A stretch of DNA of 64,000 nt from Erpobdella octoculata. Lineage: Eukaryota > Annelida > Clitellata > Hirudinida > Erpobdellidae. Position 1 is the stretch's first letter; the number at the start of each line of letters is the position of its first letter. Where the stretch lies: NCBI GenBank assembly GCA_963978895.1, contig OZ022241.1, positions 5,079,467 through 5,143,466 of the forward strand, written 5' to 3'. Both the position numbers and the translations under genes were made by a program. Below are positions 11,666-23,600 of the stretch, piece after piece. Below the pieces are notes generated by a model. That model searched no databases and had not been told where the DNA came from. It saw only the letters and a program-made list of their open reading frames with translations.

Positions 11666-14600
11666 ACATACATAATTTCCGACGTATGTATGTTAGGCGG
11701 TTTGATAGCTCAGTAATCATCACTAAATTATTTCCATCCTTTTTGACGAGTTTTTGCTAGTTTATATACATATTTATATATATATATATATATATATATG
11801 CTTTTGAGAAATATTAAATGAACTCAATGCTGAGCTAAACTACTTGTATGATTGCGTGGCACTCCTTCTAAACACGGCGACATGCTCCTCGGAAGACTGC
11901 AAGCTGTTAAACTTGGCTATCATTGAGGCAACTCGTGTAGCTGCGTGGTTAACATTGGCTGTACGATTAACGTTTTTTTTATTTTCTCGGTCACAAGATA
12001 CCTGTCGCAGAGAAGTTTTGAAATCTGACCGGTCAATGGAACTTTGTTTCGGTTTTTCTAGGCTTGTCCAACCAGAAAAGAGTGGATTTTTATTTGTAAA
12101 AGTGACTGAGGGTGGTTTATAAACATGGGTTGTTAAATGGCTTTTGCCAGCAGGAGATGCCACAGGTGGTAACGGCATGTTTCTAAATGACATTTTGGCA
12201 TAGGAGACTGGATTTGGCTGATATGTATATATAACATCAGTTTTAGGTTGTGAGTTTTGTCTACTAATCAGCGTTGTCTCAGAGATGTTTTCAACATCTG
12301 AAGTAACATCCATGCTAGTTGAACTGTGATTAGTGTCTAGGACACGCTCTTTTTGATCTTCGCTGATCGTCTTATAGTTTGTCCTCAATGATAGGAGTTC
12401 TGTCTTTCTAATGTTTTTATTTATTGGGAAGCGAGTTGTAGTGACATCATCATCACGTTCATTGTAGTTGTAAGTTTCATCGAAGCTGTCTTGAGACCTG
12501 CTAAACTGCGTTTTCTGTGACTTCCAACTACCGAGATGGGGGTTCTTAGTATTGAAACTTCTGAATCTATTGTTATTCAGCGTAAATGCTCGCGAGTCAT
12601 CATCATCATCATCATCTCCAACACTGTCTTTTTGTTCGTGCCGTTGATGTTCCGCCAGTCTCACGGAAGACGAGCTGAACGTACCCCTCTTGAACTCCAT
12701 CTGTTCACCGGTATCAACCTGCGGGCTGGCCAAAGTATCGAACATTCTTATGAGATTTTTAATTTTTTTTCTGTGGTTTGAATCATCTGAATTGTCATCG
12801 GATGTTTCGTTGTTGTTATTCTCTAGAGCAGTTGTTAGTTCTGATGACATATCGGTAGTTTTGTTCTTATAATCTGCTGCAAACACAGTTCCAGTTGGCA
12901 CATTGACGTGCTTATAATGAGGCTCCGGAGTGTTTGTCAGACTTTTTTCGTCGTCCAGATTTTGCACCAATTCAGTAGTATCTTCGTTTTCAGCTGGTGG
13001 CTGTTCGAGTGAAATTGATGGAGATGATTGAAGAACGAGCATGCTGAAATGATTTTCTTGAGAAATTCGAATTAAATTAAAAGTCTTTTCATCTTCTTCG
13101 CTTTTCATCTCTTTTAGCGGTTTCGTGATAAGCTGTGTGTGTTGCTGTCGTCGATTTTATCTACTTTAAATAATGGTTCGTCACCGGCATTATTATTATC
13201 CAGTTTGCCTGGCGTAGAACCGGGATTATTTTCAAGCTGGGTTGTATTCAAGTGCCGAACATTCTTTTCACTTTCATCAAAAAAGTTTTTTCCTTACTTT
13301 ACTTTCCGAAACAGTTCTTCGATCTCCGATTGACCGACATCTTCAACCGATTGAATTATGCTTTCAATCAAATTGTTTACCCTTTCCATCAATCGGATGC
13401 CTATCCATGGTTGGCCGTTTCCCGTTTTCCACTGGGAGAAGTTGTGGATTGATTGTCTTGTTTCTCTGCACAGCTGTTCAGTCCAGATGTTCTGCTTCTG
13501 GAGAGCACGGACAAACGCTTTCGCCTGCTTTTGACTTCTGAGAGGAAAAAAAATATCTTCATCGAAATTTTGGTTATCTTCCGCCTCTTCGAATGTCTTG
13601 AGGACCGCTTCGTTGAAAAGAAATGTTTCATCAAATTGAGTCATTTGAAGCTGGAATAGGAGGCTGTTAAAAAAATAATGAAATTTTATCAAATAAACAA
13701 TTTTAAAGTATTATTTACAGTTGAGTGTTGTTTGGAAATAAATTTTAATTTAAATTCTCAAATTAAATATAATAGAGTGAGTCTAAGATTGAGGAAGATT
13801 GAACTTCTTGGAAATTAAAAGACAGCAACAAAAAGTTACGTGGGAGTACTTTATGTAAATGTAGTAATGTAGTCTTTTGGCCAACAGCATCAATGATCTA
13901 ACTTGTAAGTATTTTGTATCACTGCTGGCTGGTATAATATCACAGCATAGCATACCTGTCTGCTGTTGTTATTTAATAACAGTATTAATGCTTCAATCTG
14001 TCCAATAGAACAAGTAACAAGCACTAACACATATATATATATATATATAAAACGATCAATTCTATTGATCTTTCCATCTATCTTCTTGTAAAATTGGCGT
14101 TTTTTTGTTCACCATGTATCTATAGAAGTACATATCTATCCATAAATACATATGTGTAAGCATTAATCGGAGTTCAAATTTTTCTCCCATAAATTCCCCA
14201 TCAAGTTATGCAGACAAAATAGAAAAAATAGAAAAATACCTTATTTACATGAAACAAAAAGTTCCTTCAGGTACAAAATTGTTCTCTACATTGAGCTTTT
14301 GAAATCAGTTAAGTTAGCCTCCTTGCAACTCACAATTTCTTCATAAAGCCTCTCAAATTAGAAACACTTGTATCCACTTTATAATCTATTGATACGACTT
14401 CTTATGGACGTTTGAGTCAAGTCAATATCAACGACTTATAGAATTTAATCATATTGTAGGATTGCATTCAATCGATGTGTGTGTGCGTGTATGTGTGTGC
14501 GTGTATGTGTGTGCGTATGTATGTGTGTGTGCATATGTAAGTGTGTGTGCATATGTGCACATGTGCGATCAATTTATCTGGTCGAGAAGTACAGAATGTT

Positions 14601-17600
14601 GAATTGTATTTATTTATTTAATATTACACAATAAGTCATCAAAGCTGAAGAAGGGCAGCAGTTTTCTTCTCTATATTGATTCATGTAGACTAGTAATTAA
14701 GGGAAAATTTATGACATTTATTAAGCCTTCCATAAAAGATCTGTTGTAATAGTTTTTAAGCTCTTTATAATTGGAGAATCCTGTTCCCATAGTAATTGCA
14801 CTTTTTAAATAGATCTTCACGTAATGTGTCATCATCTTTTTTATTGAATAAATGAATAATTCAGAGAGATGATTCATTATAGGTTTTGGGGGAAAAATCG
14901 AGATCGGTCGCGAAGTGAGCGAGCGAGCAGGAACCGAGGGCATGTAGGAACGGAAAAGCAACAGAGAGCAGATAGGCGAGCGGGAAAGGGAGAGCTACCG
15001 GGAACGAGAAAGCAAGCGGGAACGAGAAAACGGCAGGGAACTGGAAAAGGGGTGGGAGAACAAGCGGAAACGGGAGCGGGAGAGAAAATGATAGAAAAAT
15101 CTCTAAAAACCCCGGGCAACGCCGGGTACCCCGCTAGTAATATTTATATTTATTATGCTGCCTACTTTTCTTTCTGATCAGAAATAAAAACCAGGCATTA
15201 TTGTCAGTAATGTGCCGCCACTTTTACTAACACCAACACTTTATTTGAAGAAGTTTGAGAATGAAATTTATTAACTGTTAAAAAGCAAGCAGGAACGAGT
15301 TTAAACTAGCGATTAGAGAAAACCGCGTGGAAACAGTCACGTAGGACTTTCACACAAACACGAACAACAAGAGAGTCTAGCGAGGAAGAGTCCGAGAGGC
15401 GGACGAGCCCTCATCTCTACCTTATATAGGAAAAAAACCACGAAATCAGATCAATCGATAAACCAATATAAACAAGTACCAAACATATTATTAGCTCGTT
15501 AAATCTCGATCGCGAAGACATAATATTTTCACTACTTATAAACATATATATAAACTATAATCCACGAGATTTATTTAATTAATTAATCGGTAGATTTCTC
15601 AATATATTAAAAAATATACACCCCTATTAATTGCGGGAAACAACACGCGCTACGATTGGCTCGTTAACACAAAGGATTCGACGTGGCCCATAGAAGATAC
15701 TAAATAATTTATACAATCTATTTTAAATTATTTGAATTATTGCATTAATAATATACTAGGAATACAATAAAATAAAAAGGAGGGGGGGTCCAGCACTGAC
15801 AATTTTATATATATATATATTAGTGGTTCGGGCCGATAGAATAGAACCACCGTGTATCCTCCTATGCGTGTCGTAAAAGGCGACTAAAGGGAGGTTCGCA
15901 GGAAGGGCATCCGGGTAAAACTTTGCTCCAAATTCCATATGGGTTACAAAACAAAGAATTCCATGCCGGCTCGGACGTCGCCCGGTCAAACAAGGTCCGC
16001 GCTTCCTTTTCTGGGCCTAGACGGAAGTGAAAAGTTTGCTATGGGCCTGAAGAAGAATTTAGAGGGTTCAAGTGTTTGTTTGAGAATTGGCTCTGTGAAT
16101 GTTGGAACGATGAGGGGAAGAGATGGTGAGGTTGCTGATATGGCAGCAAGACGATGTTTAGATTTTTGTTGTCTTCAGGAGACTGGCTGGAAAGGTGAAG
16201 GTGCCAGAAAACTTGGTGAGTATAAGTTTTTCTGGATGGGTTCTGAGAAAGGAATTCATGGTGTAGGAATGCTGGTAGCAGATAGATGGGTTGAGAAAGT
16301 GTTGGAGGTCAAGCGTGTGAGTGAGAGATTGTTATTGCTTCGTGTAATTGTGGGTAAGTCGGTGCTGAACTTGTTGTCTATATATGCTCCGCAAGTAGGT
16401 CGGTCGATGGAGGAGAAAGAGGAATTTCTTGCTATGATGGTTAAGGTTGTGTCTGATATAAATGTTGATGAGAATTTGTTGATCTGTGGTGATTTTAACG
16501 GACATGTGGGAACTGGTATTGATGGATTTGAAGGTGTTCATGGTGGTTGTGGGTTTGGTAAGCGAAATCTGGAAGGTGAGATGATATTAGAATTTGCTGA
16601 TTCATTGAACCTTGCTGTCGCCAACACTTGGTTTAAAAAGGAGGATAATAAGTTGATAACATATGAGTCTGGTGGGTGTCGGACTGTTGTTGATTACATT
16701 TTAGTCAGAAAGTCTGAGAGAAAATTTATTAGGGACGTTAAGATTATCCGAAGTGAAGCATGTATCCCACAGCACAAATTGCTTATTTGTGTTATGGAGC
16801 TGAATGAGAAGGTGAAAAAATGTAATGTGAAATTTGTAGAAAGATGTAAGGGTTGGAAGCTGAAAGAGACAGAGACGGAATGCATCTTCAAAGAAAGAGT
16901 GCAAGCTAAAGCTGCTGTGGTGATGAATGGTCTTGGTGATGTCGAGAAAATCTGGAATGATTTGAAGCAGTGTTTGCTTCAGGAAGCAGTAGCTGTGTGT
17001 GGGGTTACAAAAGGTATTAGTAGGCATAAGGAAACATGGTGGTGGAATGAAGAGGTTGCTGCCCTTGTAAAAGAGAAACGTCGGCTATTTAACTTGTTGA
17101 AGTGCCAGCAACATGGGAAAAATCTAGCAACCAAGGAGAGCTACAACCAGGCCAAACGCATGGCTAAGAAAGCTATCTTTAATGCTAAGAACGCTGTACG
17201 AAAGACTTTTTGCGAAGATTTGGATAGGGAGGACAGGAAAGGAAATGTGTTTAGGGTAGCCAAGCAGCTAATGCGTAAAAACCGGGATGTAGTGGGGGCC
17301 AACTGCGTGAAAGACCATGAAGGTAAGGTTGTGGCTGAGGATAGTAGGTTGTTGGAGGTATGGAGAGCGCATTATGATAGAATTTCTAATGAGGAGTTCA
17401 CTTGGGATGCAAATGGACTAACTCATGTAAGTCCTGTTTGTGGACCTAGTGAAAAGTTAACTACTCTGGAAGTTAGTAATGCAATCCATAAGATGAAACG
17501 TAACAAGGCAGCAGGACCTTCAGGAGTGGTGGCAGACATGTTGAAAGCTGCTGGAGCTGTTGGTATAGTGTGGATGACTGAAGTGTGCAATGCAGTAGTG

Positions 17601-20600
17601 AAGGATGGTAAAACCCCTGTAGACTGGAATAAGAGCTGGATGGTGAATGTCTACAAGGGAAAAGGTGATGCATTAGCGTGTGGCTCATACAGGGGCATTA
17701 AACTATTAGAACATGCAATGAAAGTTTTAGAGAGGGTGATTGATAAAAGAGTAAGGAAGATTGTGAAAATTGATGGTATGCAGTTTGGTTTCATGATGGG
17801 GAAAGGTACTACCGATGCTATTTTCATAGTTCGTCAGCTGCAGGAAAAGTATCTTGCCAAGAACAAAGATCTGTGGATGGCCTTTGTTGATCTTGAAAAG
17901 GCATTTGATAGAGTACCTCGTGAGATAGTGTGGTGGGCTCTGAGATGTCTAGGTGTGGATGAATGGTTAGTTTCCGTGATAAGAACTATGTATGATGATG
18001 CAGCGACAGTGGTGAGAGTGAATGGGAAGGAGAGTGTTGCTTTCAGCGTTAAGGTTGGAGTGCATCAGGGTTCAGTTCTCAGCCCATTGTTGTTTATCAT
18101 TGTTTTAGAGGCCTTATCACGGGAGCTCAGGGTAGGCTTGCCAATGGAACTGCTCTATGCTGATGATCTTGTTTTATTAGCTGAGACAGAAGATTCTCTC
18201 CTGGAAAAGTTAAGGATCTGGAAAATTGGCATGGAAGCGAAAGGCCTTAGAGTGAATGCGAGTAAGACAAAAATCATGAAGTGTCGGGCCGGAATGGGAC
18301 AGGTGAAGAAGTCGGGTAAATGGCCATGCAGTGTATGCAGAAAAGGTGTTGGCTCCAATTCTATTTGTTGTGTGGATTGTAAGAGTTGGGTCCATAAAAG
18401 GTGCAGTGGCATTTTGGGTAGTTTGAAAGATCTTGTTGGCTTCCGTTGTAAGAGTTGTGTGGCTGGTGGTTCTGTTCAGGAAGAGTTGTTGGGCGAGGTT
18501 GAGGTTGAGCCAGGTGTAAAGGTGGAGTGTGTGACCAAGTTCTGTTACCTAGGTGACACATTAGGTTCAGGAGGAGGTGTAGATGAGGCGGTGAGAGCTA
18601 GAGTGCGTTCTGCCTGGGCTAAATTCAAAGAGTTATCTCCTATCTTGACCACCCGTGGTGCATCCTTTCATGTGAAAGGAAAGGTGTATAGGGCATGTGT
18701 TCAAAGTGTCCTTGTTTATGGCACTGAAACATGGTCTATGAAGGTGGAGAATCTAAGAAGTTTAGAAAGGGCAGAGCGTATGATGGTTAGATGGATGTGT
18801 GGTGTTTCGTTGAATGATCGTGCACGTAGTGTGGATTTGTATAGCCTTCTGAATGTTCCTTGTGTGGCTGATGTGGTGAGACGTGGAAGACTAAGGTGGT
18901 TTGGACATTTGGAGCGCAAAAGTGCAGATGATTGGGTTTCGGCAATTAGAGATGTGGATGTTGTAGGAGTGAAAAGTAAAGGTAGAAGTAGGAAGACTTG
19001 GTGGGAATGTGTGAAGAAAGACATGGATGAGCTCGGCCTAAAGCGGCAGTCTGCCCTGGATCGTGACTTGTGGAGGGGCCTGATATGGAAAAACGTCCAA
19101 CCCTAGCATAGCGTGGAATAGGGACGTTTCAAAAATAAATGATGATGATGATGATGATGATGATATATATATATATATATATAATTCCGATGTCTGCATG
19201 TATTTGTGTGTATGTATATCTGTATTCATGTACGTATGTATGTATGTACACACATTTTGGACGGGTTACATCCTGAAGATTTGTTTGTACTATTGTAGAA
19301 TGAATGTTTTTGTCACACAGTGTGATCATGTCATGCTTATTAAGCTTAGAATTATGTTTGTGAATTATGTCAAATGAAGTTTCAATAATTATTTGATTTT
19401 ATGGTGATAATGTCAAGATTATCAAGAATTTATCATACTGTATTGAATTTATTGGTACGTATATATTAATGCATCACATATATGTATATATAAATTTATA
19501 TATTGATGAAAATGTGTATGTAAATATTTATGTATACATCACTGTACCACTATACCTATATAATAAGATTTTTTATTGCAGAGTATATTTGTATGCCTAC
19601 CATGATGCTGTACTGAACGACCTTCTGTCACTTTATAAGAATGACCTTCCAAGAAAGTGTAAATTTTTGTTGGAAAAATCTAAATTGGTGAGGTCTACAG
19701 GAGAGAAGAGTTGTATCGAGTGAGTCATTCTTTGTTTTTATTTATTTATTTTTTATTCTTTTATTTGAAATTATTATTGATTTGAAACAGTTTTTAATGA
19801 ATTTCTAAATTTTTAATAACGATTTTTAATATTATTTAGGATTCATTCTCGGAGTATTTGTTAGAATAACTCATATTAAATAATCATCTGCTTATGTTAA
19901 ACATTTCAACAGAGCATCTGCGAAAATCTACGATGAAGTGATTGATTTGCTTGAGACTTCATGCAAAGAAGGATCACTAGTTGCCAAAGACTTGAAGGCT
20001 CAGGCTCTCGTTCTCAAATTTGTGGTTGCAGACCCCGAAAACAATGATGAGGTAATTTGTAATCATCGACTTTTAGGAAATGTTTTTTCATTTTTTAATT
20101 AAAAAAACAAAAATGATTGATTAGTTTATTTTTAATGAGACACGAGATTTCAGTTTTAATCTTTTTAAGTTTTTCTCCAGCTGGATTTGGACGCTCGAAG
20201 GAAGAAAAAAGAAATATTAAAAACAAGCGACAATGTCGATAATAACGAAAGAGTCGTAGTCGGGGACAACGGGACGGAAAGTAAGCAGACCGCAGAAGAA
20301 ATTGAATCGGAACTTGAAAGCTTGCAATCTTTCTCCTTCGCCTCACTCGATCAACTCGAAACTGCTCTCGACATATGGATCGATATCTTTCAAGAGAAGA
20401 CTGAACCAGGAAACATTGTAGAAGATATTTGTTCTACCAAAGAGACGATTGAGATTTTGGCTTGCATTTTTAAACTTCATCAGGTATATTTATTTATTTT
20501 ATTTTTTATATTATTTCATTTTATATTTGTTTTATTAACTTGAATATGAAGTTTTTTTATTTTTTGTTTTCAAAGCACCCCAGAGGACCAGCGGCTTTGC

Positions 20601-23600
20601 AATTGCTATTCAACCTTTCAACATCAACAGATGATATACCTGCCGTTCTTCTGACGTCCACACTGTTCATAGACTACCTGGTCGAAGTTAATCAGTGTCA
20701 CATGGCTTCACAGGTGATTACGGACGTAGACGATTTCCTAGCTGCTAAGGGCAAAGATTCAATTGTCAAGCATCGTTCCATGTACTGTCAGTACTTAATC
20801 AGTAAATCTCATGCTCTCTTTTTGGAGAATAAAGTGAGTTAATCAAAATAATTTTATTCTATTCCATTTTTATATTCTGAAATCTCGATTTCGTCTAGAA
20901 GTTTTACTAAAATCTACTTGCATTTCAGCTGAAAGAGTCACTTGATCTGATGATCGAAGTTGGAAAGTTGTGCGTCGGTGATTCAAACGATGCAGTCGAA
21001 GATAATTTTCTGAAGAGTCACATGTACCTCTTGATATCGAAATTCTGTTCTTCCGAGCGTGATCGCGACGTCATCGAGGCAATCGGGTCGCTGACATTCT
21101 TGAACGACGAATGCGGAAAGCGAAAGACGCTCGGAACTCAGCTGGAGTGGCTGACGAAGTGTACGAGACATTTTACCGCTCTGCTCTTTCATTTGTTCAG
21201 GAAGAAAAAATTTGCTTGTTAGTTGTTTTTGTTTTATTTCGTTTAATATTTTTGTTTTATTTCGTTTTATATTTCTGTTTTATTTCATTTTTTACAACTA
21301 TTTTCTTGAACGTTTTGCACATTGTAATTTGGACGAGTTATAAAAATTATTAAAAATGTAAACATTTTAAAATTGAATATTCAAAATAGGAACAAAAGTT
21401 GTTAACTTGCCATGCTTGGAATGTTATAAAAATATCTCACATATTTGAAATAATAAATTATTTTTTATTTCTATACAGTATGCGAGAGACCATCTATGAA
21501 GTGGATTTACGTGGACCGACTCATCACCTCCCTACTTCACACGGCCCGATTGTACATCAGGGGAGGCATCTTCCGCGAGAGTAAAACACACCTGCTCAAC
21601 GCCCTTGCGTACGCGCAGTCGTTCCATGTTAAGAAGAGGTGTTTCTTTTTTTTCTGTTTGCATGTTTATCTGCATGTCAGTCTGCTTGGTTGTTTGGGTG
21701 TCTGTTTGCATGTTTGTTTGTTTGTTTGTATGTTTGTCTGCATGCTCATCATTTTTCAATGATTTGAAATTGTTGATAAAAATTATAATCTTATTTAATA
21801 ACAAGCAAGAAATGTTTTTATTTTTTAATTTCAGGATTTGTGAGGTTAAGCTCGAGATGGCCCATTTTGCTAAGCTGAGCTGTTTCCACGACGACTGCCG
21901 ATGGCATCTGGCTACGGTTAGTTCACTCTTGAATGATCACAAGACTGGAAGCGACCCTGTGAAAGAGAGGAACGAAGATAAAAGAGGAAAACCGAGGGGA
22001 ACGAGATCGGCTGTGTCCGATTCGAAAATTCCGATTCGGGGCAACGACCCTGAAGATGTCGCCACGGCCACCGACTTTCAGTTCAGTTACGTACCGCTGA
22101 GACTCAGCTTCAACGACGATACGTCTCCTGGGAAGAAGCTCCCAGAAAAGTTCATCTTGCTGACCTGTTGGGAAGAAAACTGTCGCGACAATGTCAGCGA
22201 AAATTGTCCATCGTGTCGAGACATTACGATGAGACGATTGCAGCTGCGAAAAATCATCGAAGAGTGCGAGTTGAGGTTGAGCATCGGACAGAGTTGGGAT
22301 TACGTGAGTGATTTCTTAAATAAATATGAAGATTTCAAAGACCATCTCGTCAGGTGGGCAGAACGTGACTTGAACAAACAGGCCAGGTGGGAATACAGGT
22401 GTGTGTCCAAGAACACGGGAAGTAAAAAGTCTGATTTAAAAGAAACTAATAGAAAGAATCATAGTAATAAGAAATTTAATGGGAAGCTTATTTTTTCTGA
22501 TCTTTTCATCAGAGTTGAGATCATCAGGATGAAAATTGACTTTTTAAGAAACGGTTCGACACAATCGAAGAGTTCAGCAATAAAAGAAATTTACTCTAAG
22601 GAATGTCCAAAATTAGAGTCTTGTTTGTTGGCAGAAATGAAATTTCTGGAATTTGTTGACAAGCTGGGTTGGCCTTCGAGAACCAATCGCTATCTATCAG
22701 AAATTGACTTGCTGTGCACTTGCCCCGGAAGACTCACGACAGCGGATGACTATCTTCAAAATTGGAGCATCAGGTCCGAACAGAGTCAGGCGAACATTTT
22801 TTCTCCGGCACCGAAGGGCGGAAAGACGTTCGCAGCACCCAACGCTCCCATCAAACAGGGCAGGAAGCCACCAAAATCATCGCTCAAGCTGGAACTGCCG
22901 AGGTCTTCTGCTCAATCGAGTGCCAAGAAAAAACGAAAGCCTCCTCGGTTGGACGAGATCGATCCGAATCTTGCCGATGACCTTAATAAAGTCATGGCTC
23001 AGAAGACGTTTACCGCAATCGGCGATTGTAATTTTTTAGATTCTTTGTTTTCTTTGTTTGAGCTGATCAGGAGAGATCCGCCCGCGGTTCAGTACAGAGA
23101 CTTGTGCCATTCTCTTGCTTTGCTGAACCTGCAAGATCAGTCTACAGATGACAATGTGGCTGCCTACTACCTTTCTGAGGCTGTTTCAATATCGTTCAGA
23201 CATGCAAGTCTTATTAATATCAGCAAGAAAATCAGGTTAGTCATCTTGTTCCGATCTGACTGCGTTCAGTTTTTTTTTTTATTCCAGTCGCTCGCAATTT
23301 ACGGTTCTGCTGCATTCAGTTGTCTGGAAAAATTACTTTTCATTTCAGGAATGGCATGGAAAACTCACAGACCACAGAATATCTTGAAATTCAAAGGAAC
23401 TTCTCTGATTTCACGATGACCCAGGATAATTTTGCTAAACTCATGAATAATTTACCAGAAAGTAATCTAAAACAACTATCTCATTTCAATAACTTCTAAT
23501 TTTCACTAACAAACCTAACTCAAATTGTATCGTGACGTTTTGTTTTTCTTACAGACTGGACAATTTGCCAACTGAATTTAGTCTCACTGGCTGGCAAGGA

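Noticed and set aside
16332..19024. Several minus-strand frames inside the LINE
   Set aside because: Shadows of the intact plus-strand polyprotein; no independent features.
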